From: Lacrimispora xylanisolvens
GTDB lineage: Bacteria > Bacillota > Clostridia > Lachnospirales > Lachnospiraceae
Length of the DNA: 64,000 nt
Assembly (NCBI GenBank): GCA_017084465.1
Contig: CP070896.1
Coordinates: forward strand, 4,887,501 to 4,951,500
Direction: 5' to 3'
In this document: piece after piece, positions 54,322 to 63,546 of the stretch
Layout of the letters: each line of letters begins with the position of its first letter
Numbering within the stretch: the first letter of the stretch is position 1
Made by a program: the position numbers and the translations under genes
Notes under the pieces: generated by a model
Told to the model about the DNA's origin: nothing
What the model saw: the letters and a program-made list of their open reading frames with translations, nothing else
The model's database searches: none

Positions 54322-56115
54322 ATGAGTAACTTCAGAATGCATTTACTGGTCTGCGGAGGTACCGGCTGTACGGCGTCCGATAGCCTGAAACTGGTGAAAA
54401 TGCTAAAGGAATCAATAAAAAAACATGAAATAACCAATGAGGTGGAAGTAGTGGTTACCGGATGCTTTGGCTTTTGTGAGAAAGGTCCCATCTTAAAAGT
54501 TTATCCGGATAATGTCTTTTATATCACGGTAAAGCCGGAGGATGCAGAGGAAATCATTACGGAGCATGTGATAAAAGGCCGTAAGGTGGAACGTCTTCTG
54601 TATGTGGAACCAAATACTAAAAAACGATTAGAGGGACAAAAATCCATTCCCTTCTATAAAAAGCAAATCCGGATCGCACTTAGGAATTGTGGTTTTATTA
54701 ACCCGGAAGATATTAATGAATACATTGCGGCAGATGGGTATCAGGCATTGGCAAAATGCCTAACGGAAATGAGTCCGGAGGAAGTAATTGACACAGTCGT
54801 TCAGTCAGGTCTCAGAGGAAGAGGCGGCGGCGGTTACCCCACCGGCCTTAAATGGAAATATACAAGACAGAGTCAGTCGGATGAAAAATATATTATATGC
54901 AATGCAGATGAAGGAGATCCAGGTGCATTTATGGACAGGTCCATATTAGAAGGAGATCCCCACTCTGTTCTTGAAGCAATGGCAATTGCAGGCTATGCCA
55001 TAGGAGCCCAGTATGGATATATTTATATCAGAGCGGAATATCCCCTGGCCATAAACCGTCTTGAAATAGCCATTAAGCAGGCAAGGAAACTGGGGCTTTT
55101 GGGAGAGGATATTTTTTCCACAGGATTTAATTTTGATATCGGGTTACGGTACGGCGCCGGTGCATTTGTCTGCGGAGAAGAAACTGCTCTCATCCATTCC
55201 GTCGAAGGTAAACGAGGGGAGCCCAGTTCAAAACCCCCGTTTCCGGCTCAAAGAGGTGTCTGGGATAAACCCTCCTGTGTGAATAATGTAGAGACATTTG
55301 CCAATATTCCTCCGATTTTTTTAAAGGGACCTGCCTGGTTTAAAAGTATTGGTACGGAGAAATCACCTGGTACAAAAGTGTTTGCTCTGGCCGGTAAAGT
55401 AAATAATGTGGGCCTTGTGGAAGTACCAATGGGCATTACCTTACGTGAGGTCATCTATGATATCGGTGGAGGAATAAAGAATAACAAGAAGTTTAAAGCT
55501 GTGCAGACCGGTGGACCTTCCGGTGGCTGCATCACCAAAGAAAATTTAGATATCCCCATTGACTATGAGTCACTGAACAGTATTGGTTCTATGATGGGAT
55601 CTGGCGGAATGATCGTCATGGATGAGGATAACTGCATGGTGGACATTGCTAAGTTCTACCTTGAGTTTACCAAGGATGAGTCTTGCGGAAAGTGTACGCC
55701 CTGCCGGATTGGAAATACAAGAATGCTGGAGATACTTGAAAAGATAACAAAGGGAAATGGTACGGAACAGGATTTAAAAGATCTGGTTGAGCTAGGCGAT
55801 GTGATTAAAGATACATCCCTTTGCGGACTTGGACAAACTTCCCCCAATCCTGTACTCAGTACCCTGCATTATTTTGAGGATGAGTATCTGGCTCATGTAA
55901 AGGATAAACACTGTCCTGCCGGAGTTTGTCAGGCACTTTTTTCCTTTCATATTTTACCGGATAAGTGCGTGGGCTGTACCGCGTGTGCAAGAATCTGCCC
56001 GGCTCATTGCATCGAAGGAGAACGTAAGATCGTTCATGTGATTGATCAGTCAAGATGTATCAAATGCAGTGCATGTTATAATACATGTAAATTCAATGCC
56101 ATAGAAAAAGGGTAA
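54322..56115 (+). CDS. hydB: NuoF/HydB-like NADH- and FMN-binding subunit
   Basis: A 597-residue subunit with AAGGAGGAGG before ATG. Domain order: thioredoxin-like [2Fe-2S] (residues ~5-95, VTGCFGFCEKGPI), NADH/FMN domain (GRGGGGYPTGLKW near residue 169; NADEGDPGAFMDR), SLBB (~360), [4Fe-4S] domain (SCGKCTPCRIGNT) and a C-terminal 2x[4Fe-4S] ferredoxin (CVGCTACARICP; CIKCSACYNTCK). This is the layout of HydB in electron-bifurcating hydrogenases, where FMN links NADH and ferredoxin. Every cluster ligand set looks complete. Confidence 0.92.
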   Translation: MSNFRMHLLVCGGTGCTASDSLKLVKMLKESIKKHEITNEVEVVVTGCFGFCEKGPILKVYPDNVFYITVKPEDAEEIITEHVIKGRKVERLLYVEPNTKKRLEGQKSIPFYKKQIRIALRNCGFINPEDINEYIAADGYQALAKCLTEMSPEEVIDTVVQSGLRGRGGGGYPTGLKWKYTRQSQSDEKYIICNADEGDPGAFMDRSILEGDPHSVLEAMAIAGYAIGAQYGYIYIRAEYPLAINRLEIAIKQARKLGLLGEDIFSTGFNFDIGLRYGAGAFVCGEETALIHSVEGKRGEPSSKPPFPAQRGVWDKPSCVNNVETFANIPPIFLKGPAWFKSIGTEKSPGTKVFALAGKVNNVGLVEVPMGITLREVIYDIGGGIKNNKKFKAVQTGGPSGGCITKENLDIPIDYESLNSIGSMMGSGGMIVMDEDNCMVDIAKFYLEFTKDESCGKCTPCRIGNTRMLEILEKITKGNGTEQDLKDLVELGDVIKDTSLCGLGQTSPNPVLSTLHYFEDEYLAHVKDKHCPAGVCQALFSFHILPDKCVGCTACARICPAHCIEGERKIVHVIDQSRCIKCSACYNTCKFNAIEKG

Positions 56116-56129
56116 GGGAGGAGGAACTT

Positions 56130-57872
56130 ATGGGTCTGGTTCATGTTACGATTAATAATCAAACGATTGCAGTGGAGGAAGGCACAACGATTCTGGAGGC
56201 TGCAAAGAAACTGGATATTCGGATACCCACACTCTGTTACCTTAATCTGGAACATGTAAAAACGGTGAATGGCTCTGCTTCCTGCCGGGTCTGTGTGGTG
56301 GAAATCGAGGGAAGGAGAAATCTGGCTCCCTCCTGTGCGACTCCCGTATCAGAGGGCATGGTGGTAAGAACAAACACTTTAAGATGTATTAAGGCAAGAA
56401 GACTGGTAGTGGAACTATTATTGTCCAATCATCCCACAGATTGTCTGATCTGTGAAAAGAATTTAAACTGTGAATTACAGTCACTGGCAGCAGAACTGGA
56501 TATACGCAGAATCAAGTTTCATGGAGCAAGGGCAACTCATGAAAAGGATATCTCAAGTAAGGCAATGATCCGAAATATGGATAAGTGTATTTTATGCAGA
56601 AGATGTGAGACAATGTGTAATCAGGTACAGACGGTCCATGTATATTCAGCCGTTAACCGGGGATTTGATACGTTTATCGCACCAGCACTTAATTTACCTA
56701 TGGATAAATCCATCTGTACCTTTTGTGGGCAGTGCGTTTCCGTATGTCCCACAGCTGCATTAACTGTTGTAAATGACATCCCCAATGTCTGGGAAGCGTT
56801 GAATGCAAAAGATAAATTTGTGATTGTTCAGACGGCGCCTGCGGTGCGGGTGGCTCTTGGGGAAAAATTCGGTGCAGAGCCAGGGACTGTGGTTACGGGA
56901 AAAATGGTAGCGGCTCTCAGAATGATGGGATTTGATAAAGTTTTCGACACAGATTTCGCCGCAGATCTTACGATTATGGAAGAAGCAGCGGAATTCATTC
57001 ACAGGCTGCAGCATGGGGGCAGGCTTCCCATACTCACAAGCTGCTGTCCAGGCTGGGTTAAGTTTTTTGAGCATCAGTTCAATGATCTGCTTGATATTCC
57101 GTCAACCTGCAAGTCCCCCCATGAGATGTTTGGAGTGATCGCGAAAACATACTATGCAGAAAAGATGGGGATTGATCCAAAAAATATTTTTGTGGTTTCC
57201 ATAATGCCCTGCCTGGCAAAAAAGTATGAAGCTGCCAGACCAGAGCTTATGCATGATGATATGCAGGATGTGGATGCGGTATTAACTACAAGAGAATTAG
57301 GGGATATGTTAAAAGAAGCCAATATCGACCTGATGAATTTAAAGGATGAAGAATTTGATGAACCATTGGGAGAATCTACTGGTGCATCTGTTATTTTTGG
57401 AACAACCGGCGGTGTTATCGAGGCAGCCTTGCGGACCACATACGAATGGCTTACCAATGAAACTCTTGAGGAGGTGGAGTTTCATGAACTCAGGGGCTTC
57501 GAGGGAATCAGGGAAGCTGTGGTAAAAATCAATGACCAGGATATCAATATTGCTGTTGCCCATGGACTGGGAAATGCAAGAAAGCTTCTGGAAGATATAA
57601 GAGCCGGTAAATCCCATTACCATGCGATTGAGATCATGGCTTGCCCTGGAGGCTGTATCGGAGGCGGAGGCCAGCCTTATCATTTTGGAAACTTTGATGT
57701 TCTGAAAAAACGAATGGAAGGAATATACAAAGAAGATAAAAGCAAAAAATATAGAAAATCCCATGAAAATCCGGCAATTAAAAAGCTCTATGAGGAATAT
57801 CTGGGTGAACCCAATGGAGAAAAGGCACATGAACTTCTCCATACCTATTATGTGAAACGAGAGAACAGGTAA
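56130..57872 (+). CDS. hydA: [FeFe] hydrogenase catalytic subunit HydA
   Basis: A 580-residue catalytic subunit. N-terminal [2Fe-2S] plant-type ferredoxin (CRVCVVEIEGRR), His-ligated [4Fe-4S] domain (HPTDCLICEKNLNC), 2x[4Fe-4S] (CILCRRCETMC; CTFCGQCVSVCP), then the H-cluster domain with all three motifs: TSCCPGW (residue ~303), MPCLAKKYEAAR (~358) and ACPGGCIGGGGQP (~506). The C-terminal small-subunit tail is fused. With HydB and HydC it forms a trimeric, probably bifurcating, hydrogenase that disposes of NADH and reduced ferredoxin as H2. Maturation genes HydEFG are not in the window. Confidence 0.94.
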   Translation: MGLVHVTINNQTIAVEEGTTILEAAKKLDIRIPTLCYLNLEHVKTVNGSASCRVCVVEIEGRRNLAPSCATPVSEGMVVRTNTLRCIKARRLVVELLLSNHPTDCLICEKNLNCELQSLAAELDIRRIKFHGARATHEKDISSKAMIRNMDKCILCRRCETMCNQVQTVHVYSAVNRGFDTFIAPALNLPMDKSICTFCGQCVSVCPTAALTVVNDIPNVWEALNAKDKFVIVQTAPAVRVALGEKFGAEPGTVVTGKMVAALRMMGFDKVFDTDFAADLTIMEEAAEFIHRLQHGGRLPILTSCCPGWVKFFEHQFNDLLDIPSTCKSPHEMFGVIAKTYYAEKMGIDPKNIFVVSIMPCLAKKYEAARPELMHDDMQDVDAVLTTRELGDMLKEANIDLMNLKDEEFDEPLGESTGASVIFGTTGGVIEAALRTTYEWLTNETLEEVEFHELRGFEGIREAVVKINDQDINIAVAHGLGNARKLLEDIRAGKSHYHAIEIMACPGGCIGGGGQPYHFGNFDVLKKRMEGIYKEDKSKKYRKSHENPAIKKLYEEYLGEPNGEKAHELLHTYYVKRENR

Positions 57873-57885
57873 ATCAGTGAATCCG

Positions 57886-57917
57886 TAAGCCACAGACGTA
57901 AATGTTTGTGGCTTACA
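57886..57917 (+). terminator. Stem-loop after the hydrogenase operon
   Basis: GTAAGCCACA pairs perfectly with TGTGGCTTAC over a 12-base loop. A proper T run is missing, so it may be a weak terminator or an mRNA-stabilising hairpin. Confidence 0.5.
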
Positions 57918-58049
57918 TACATTAATCAGATGTTAATTTGAACCATAACATTATCAATTTGCATTAATTGTCCAATGATTTTGCCGATACTATATAGTAG
58001 ATGAATTATTTTTTGTTTCCAGAAAAAAGAGGAAAGGAAGTGATGGGTC

Positions 58050-58673
58050 ATGACTAATTTTAATGTTAGCAGAAGTTCTGGAGTTCAGTACAAATCATTT
58101 TCCCCGACATCAAAAGCCAGTGCTCCGGATTGGGAAAGAATACCCCATAAAGGGATGGAACGTCCATCAGAAGCTGAGTTTAATGCCAAGATCGATGAAT
58201 TGGCAAAGGGGCTGGCAGAAGCACGTCTGCAAAATGACAGCATTCAATACGAGAATCTGAGCCTGGAAGGAGATAAGTTGAGGGCGCAGTATATATCAGC
58301 TGTGTCACCAGACAGAAAGAGCATGGTGAAAGATGCTGCAGAAATAATGAAACAGGCAAAGGCAGGAAGAACAGACCCGGAAGCGTCAATGAATCTAATT
58401 GATTACATAAATAAAAAGGACGGTATAGAGGTGGTTCTTTCTGGTTCAGATTTACAACCAGATACATTTGAGATAAAGGAAAGTAAGATGGGACAGGCAG
58501 TAATGGGGTATGCCTCGGGGAACTGGCATTATGCAAATACACCCCAGGAGCAAGCCATGCAGCAAACTTTTCTCTCTCGTCTTAATAAGACCGAGGATCG
58601 ATATTACAGACAATATGTGAATGGAGATATACAGGAAGTATCAAGTCATAAAAACATAGATTATACCGTATAG
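58050..58673 (+). CDS. Hypothetical soluble protein, unknown
   Basis: A 207-residue protein with GGAAAGGAAG before ATG. It has no signal peptide or membrane part. A Ser-rich N-terminus (NVSRSSGVQYKSFSPTSKAS) is followed by a helical middle (FNAKIDELAKGLAEARLQND) and a more compact C-terminal half ending in HKNIDYTV. The pattern loosely resembles small secretion-system or flagellar-type accessory proteins, but I do not recognise a family. It is a single gene with its own terminator at 58686, downstream of the hydrogenase operon. Confidence 0.65.
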   Translation: MTNFNVSRSSGVQYKSFSPTSKASAPDWERIPHKGMERPSEAEFNAKIDELAKGLAEARLQNDSIQYENLSLEGDKLRAQYISAVSPDRKSMVKDAAEIMKQAKAGRTDPEASMNLIDYINKKDGIEVVLSGSDLQPDTFEIKESKMGQAVMGYASGNWHYANTPQEQAMQQTFLSRLNKTEDRYYRQYVNGDIQEVSSHKNIDYTV

Positions 58674-58685
58674 TATCTAACTAAG

Positions 58686-58721
58686 AAACAGGGACTTGCT
58701 CATGAGCAAATCCCGTTTTTT
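58686..58721. terminator. Terminator between the hypothetical gene and the phosphotransferase operon
   Basis: AAACAGGGACTTGCTC pairs with GAGCAAATCCCGTTTTTT around AT, one mismatch. Convergent genes share it. Confidence 0.85.
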
Positions 58722-58725
58722 AATA

Positions 58726-61149
58726 TTATATCTTTTTTGTTAATAGAATTACCTTGCCAGTGTCGCCGTAAACGTAAACCTCATCCCCATCCTCCAGCAC
58801 GTCGGTAGCATTTCCAATTCCAAGCACTGCAGGAATGTTATATTCTCTGGCAACAATTGCGCTATGGGACAGAGGACCGCCTGTATCCGAGATAACCGCC
58901 GAAGCAAGAACAAACAGGGGAGTCCAGGAAGGATCTGTATAGCGGCAGAGCAGTATGTCACCGGACTGCATTTTATCAAACTCCTGTTGAGTCAGTATTT
59001 TCCGTACCCGGCCCCGGCATCGTCCACCATTCCCGGAAACACCAGACAGAGTATTCTGGTGACCCGCTTTTGTGCCAATGGAAAAGCCAGACCAAAGTAC
59101 TTCATTTTTATGACGGTTGTTTTTTCTCACAGAAATCAATTCTTTAAGATCTGCTATGTTACCCGGTAATTCATAGACCTCATCTAAGGTGAGATATCGG
59201 ATATCTTCCGCCTGTTCAAACAACTGGGGGAAACGCTTCGCCAGTTCAAATGCAGCCCTGCGGGCAAGGCCGTAGCACATTTCTATCATATAAAGGCTTT
59301 CTTCCCGATTCACGTGATAGGCTCTTATTTCTTCAATTTTGGTTTTTAACCGGTCTGCTTTCTTTTTACTAAACGTAGTTGTGATTTTTGTCATTATGTT
59401 TTGAAATTTGACAGGTGAGTCATCGTTTCTGCCGGAGCTTTGCAGCACCTTCAGCATGGAAAACAGGGAATCCAAATTTTCAAACCAGGATTCGGAGCCA
59501 AATGCGCAGTAGCTGCTGCTTGATTTCCAGCCGAATTCATTTAAGAAACTTTGTAGTTTTGCTTTAAAATCAGGCTGATTCTCCAGAAAATCCTGAATTG
59601 CCTGGGGATTGGTTCTGTCCAGTTCCATAAATAACTGTTCCAGCCCTGGGGTGCTTTGAATGTAAGCGGATAGTTTTTTTAGTTTCAGGTTAAGATCCCA
59701 CGTTTTATAAGAAAGATTACTCAGCAAATCATATTCGCTCATATTTTTGTCAATTTTTTTTAGGTCATGAAGAATTAATTTTGATATCCCCACAGATGGG
59801 AAAATGTTGTAACGGAAACGGGTGTAAGCAAGCTCCTTAGACAATTCCATCAGTTCCATGATCTGCCGGATCAATGCTTTGACTGGTAATGCAGAAAGAT
59901 CCGCTCTCTCTTTTGAGAACAATTCCTTCCTTATATTATGGAAAGAATCGTTTGTTCTGGCTGAATTGATTGAATAGTTATTAAAACTGCTCAGCAGGAA
60001 CGGAATTTTTAACACCTTAGGTGAGATATGTATTTTTCCCGCAGACAGGGAAAGCAATCCATTATCAGCCATGGTCAGCTCACTTTCCACGGAAATGCCC
60101 AGTTCATGAAATACTTTATTTTTGGCTTCATCCACTATCAGGCATGGTTTCACATCAAGGGGATAGAGTGGGTTGGGGCAGTGTTCGATCCAGTTGTTTA
60201 ATACGGCTCGCTGAGATTTTGTAAGCTGGATATCAGTGCTGTTTTTACGTTCAGCGTGGTGATTGGACGTGCCTGCAACAAATATAACCTGTTCTGGGAG
60301 ATGGCCCATTCCATATCCTGTGGGCACTGAAAGTGCTGCTCTGTTTTTCTTCCCAGTTCAAATATTTCAATTGCCTGTTTATCCGTTAAACTAAATTCCC
60401 TCCGCTGCTGTGAAGATGTTTCTCTTTCTTCGGTTCCTTCTGCACTGTAGCAGACCATAATCTTTTTATCGCCTAATCGTTTCTCAACGATCTGCCTGTG
60501 ATTTCTGTCGTACACATAGATGTCAGGAGTCACTTTCCCGGATACAATGGATTCGCCCAGTCCCCATGAGGCATTGAGCATCATCCTGCTTTTATTTTTA
60601 CTAATAGGGTCAATTGTAAAAAGGACACCCGATATCTCACTGTTCACCATACGCTGAACCACTACCGATAACGAAATCTTTCCTGTATCGAAGTTCGTCT
60701 GCTTCCGGTAGGCTGTTGCCCGTGATGAGAAGAGTGATGCGAAACATTTTCTGACGGAAAGATAAAGCTGATCCAGTCCCTCTATGTTAAGATAAGTTTC
60801 CTGCTGTCCGGCAAAGCTTGCTTCCGGCAGGTCCTCTGCTGTTGCAGAGGAACGTACGGCAACTTTTGAATTGGCCCCCCAAAGCATGATAGTAGTCTGC
60901 AATTTCATCCTCCAGTTCCTTCCAAAGCTGACCTTTTGCAACTTCCTCACTGGTAAGGGTGTCACCTGATGAGGCAGAATTAAATCCATTGCGTTTCATA
61001 TACTCATCAAAAGCATGGCTGGTAATGCTAAACCCTTCCGGAACTGGAAAACCGGCGTTAAACAATTCACCCAGATTCGCACCTTTACCGCCAGCAGCTA
61101 AGATGTCTTCCTTTCTTATTTCACTGAATTTCATAACATATTTCATAGA
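58726..61149 (-). pseudogene. PEP-utilising phosphotransferase (rifampin phosphotransferase-like), two frameshifts
   Basis: Start ATG 61149 (MKYVMKFSEIRKEDILAAGG, GAGGAGG ahead). The frame breaks at the C6 run 60875-60880 and at the T5 run 60242-60246; both halves overlap as expected for single-base errors. Restored length ~805 residues. N-terminal ATP-grasp domain: GGKGANLGELFNAGFPVPEG, KVAVRSSATAEDLPEASFAG and GVLFTIDPISKNKSRMMLNA. C-terminal swivelling phospho-His domain: GGPLSHSAIVAREYNIPAVL. This is the rifampin-phosphotransferase/PEP-synthase-like layout; the middle domain is poorly conserved, so the substrate is uncertain. Encoded after an MFS exporter and a TetR gene, it may add phosphate to a drug. 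Confidence 0.8.
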
Positions 61150-62454
61150 TAAGGCCTCCTCTTTTTTTAACGTCTTGCCGGGTTTATATTTAAATGCCAG
61201 AAGAATGGATGCAGTACCTGACAGGGCAATTATAGTGATTCCTGCGATAAAATAATTTTCGGGAAAATGAAGTGTAAATTGAAATAATATGGCTCCCAGG
61301 CTGCCGCCTAAATTGCGTATGAGATGAGCCATACTGTTAACTCCTGCAGCATGGTGAACCGTCCTGTTTGCGGCATATCCTAAAAGTGCAGACATCAGGA
61401 TACCGGAACCAAGTCCAAGTGCTGTAAGGGCAAATACAATAAATGATTTCATCAAAAGACTTCCTGCAAGGCAGGTGATCCAGCCAATAGCGATCATTTC
61501 CCGCTCTTTATGCTTTGCCGCTCCGCCAGCAACGCTGCCAATTCCCATGGCAAAAACAAATACAGTTAAAAGAGTACCGGACCGGTCAGGATTCATATGA
61601 AGGGTAAACTGCATAATGCCAGGGAGATAAGCCAGACAGATGTTATAGAATGCTCCCAGAAGAAAAATCTGCAGGCAGAGATTGCGGAGCAGGGAATCAC
61701 TTAAAAATTCCTTTGGAAGTATGGCATTATCTTTTTGTGTGTCTTTTATTACAACAAGAAATAACAGCGCCATGCCTGCAAGAAGCAGGAAATACTGGCT
61801 GCGGTAAGCAAATTCAATACCTAAGGTCAGAAGCAGAATTGCTGTAATCATCAAAATGTGTCGCTGCAGCTTTAAGGGGGATTTAGTAAGCGGATCTGCT
61901 TTGGCAGAAATGTTTCGAAACACAAGTAAAAAGCTTATAATTTCAATGGGGAGTAAAATTATAAAAATAGTCTGCCAGGTTGCCAGTTGCGGAAGATATC
62001 CGCCTGCAAGACTGCCAAGACCATTGGTAATAATCTGCACAACTGCAAATGCAGCAAATATGGATGCATAGCTGCTTTTTTCAAATTGGTCTCCGATTAT
62101 GCCATAAGTAGCCGGCACCACAATTCCCGCACCGATTCCCATAATGATTCTTGCAGCGATGAGCTGCAGCATGGAACTGCTGAAAGGGGCGGCGAGAGTG
62201 CCTATACCGAAAAGCAGAGATCCGGCAATGAAATTATTCTTATTACCAAATCGTTCACATAGACTGCTGGATAACAGGATTACTGCGGAAGATGCCAGAA
62301 TATAGCTGACATGCACCCATGAATAAAAGGCAGTGGATTGAAATTGTCTGCTGATTGCAGGCAGTGCACTGCTGAAGTATGTCTGCATGACAGTTGACGC
62401 ACCCATACAGAGAAGTAATCCCGTAAGTATGGTAATCTTTTTTGATAGCTTCAT
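61150..62454 (-). CDS. MFS efflux transporter (DHA2-like), reads into the phosphotransferase
   Basis: ATG 62454 follows GGGGGTGGGTGCG, so the annotated protein starts MKLSKKITILTGLLLCMGAS. About fourteen hydrophobic helices are seen, with the MFS loop LSSSLCERFGNKNNFIAGSL and motif-C-like GIGAGIVVPATYGIIGDQF. In the given sequence there is no stop before the phosphotransferase start at 61149, so the two are formally fused at TLKKEEALS|MKYVMKF. An A7 run lies at 61161-61167; one A less would end the transporter with a TGA overlapping the downstream ATG. It probably exports a toxic compound. Confidence 0.8.
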
Positions 62455-62536
62455 AATCGCACCCACCCCCTTTTTCTGGATTATAGCACTGTTCTGTGAA
62501 AATATCAAATAATATTCATAGCTTTAATAAAAAATA

Positions 62537-63112
62537 TCAAATAAGATCCAGTATTAATTTTTGTATTTTTTCATACCAGAATGAAAAACCGTTGCCAATC
62601 ATTTCTTTCTGCATGCATAATACAGCCAGTACGGCAACTGCGGAAGCAATCTCTTCCTCGGAAGCTTTCAGGAAATATCCTTTGCCAGCCCAGATATGTT
62701 TCAGTTTTTTAATAAAGTCCAGATTGTCCTGTGATGCATATGTGTCATTGTTCCAGACCATAGATTCTAAAAGACCGCTATATTCACTGGTGTAAAATTT
62801 GTTTGTAGAGGTTTTTTCCAGAAACACATTTGCCAGATCCGAAAAAAATGCCTGAGGTGTCTGATTTTCCTCGTCAATGATTGTCAGAATTTTCTGTCGT
62901 ATTCTGTTGGTCTCATCCCGCAGGATTTCTTCGTAAAGAGCCTCTTTGTCTTTGTAGAAGGTGTAAAAGCCTCCCATGGAAATCCCGGCCTTTTTGGTAA
63001 TCTCCTGTATTTTGCAGTTTTTAAACCCTTCCTCCATAAACATGAGAGAAGCGATGTTCTTTATTTTTCTCTTTAATTCTTCCCGTTCTTCCTCCGTGTA
63101 AGGTCGTCCCAT
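62537..63112 (-). CDS. TetR-family repressor
   Basis: The start is ATG 63112 (MGRPYTEEEREELKRKIKNI), as AAGGAGG lies ten bases ahead; the longer frame from 63136 lacks one. The 191-residue protein has the N-terminal helix-turn-helix (IQEITKKAGISMGGFYTFYK) and a helical ligand domain with TSEYSGLLESMVWNND. It stands directly upstream of the MFS gene (82 bases) on the same strand, so it likely controls the transporter-phosphotransferase operon in response to its substrate. Confidence 0.88.
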   Translation of the reverse strand: MGRPYTEEEREELKRKIKNIASLMFMEEGFKNCKIQEITKKAGISMGGFYTFYKDKEALYEEILRDETNRIRQKILTIIDEENQTPQAFFSDLANVFLEKTSTNKFYTSEYSGLLESMVWNNDTYASQDNLDFIKKLKHIWAGKGYFLKASEEEIASAVAVLAVLCMQKEMIGNGFSFWYEKIQKLILDLI

Positions 63113-63546
63113 GATGATTACCTCCTTTTCCAGCATGTAATTCTATATTAACTTGCCGCCTTAAATTCGTCAATATCAGATTTACTCTGATTAATTACCC
63201 AATAAATCGAAAACAAATTATTGATTTGTCGAATAGAATGAAGAAGATAAACCAAGAAAAAAAGGAAAAAAAGAAAAAATAAGTCGAAATGAAAATAAAC
63301 AGGTCGAACAATGTATGGATTTTGCGCTTAAAAGACCAAATAAACAGGAAAAGTAGATTGACAAATGAAAAACTATAGGTTAATACATGTAGTATAAATA
63401 ATCTCAGATCTGTATATTTATGAAAATTCTTAGATAAATCCAATGTTTAGTCAGTTAAAAGCTGTTTTAATGCCGATGTTCACTCAAAATACTATGGAAC
63501 AGTTTGCTTCAACTAACTAATAATGGATCGAGAAAGGGGCGGGAAT
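63113..63546. promoter_or_regulatory. AT-rich divergent intergenic region
   Basis: Between tetR and the SagB-like gene. It holds an A/G-rich run (63240-63290), a -35-like TTGACA (63358-63363) with TAATAC 17 bases on, and a 25-codon frame at 63443-63520. GAAAGGGGCGGG (63532-63543) is the ribosome site of the last gene. No clear operator for TetR was found. Confidence 0.4.

Noticed and set aside
63238..63282. Lys-rich 14-codon frame MKKINQEKKEKKKK
   Set aside because: Falls in an A/G-rich low-complexity stretch without a ribosome site.
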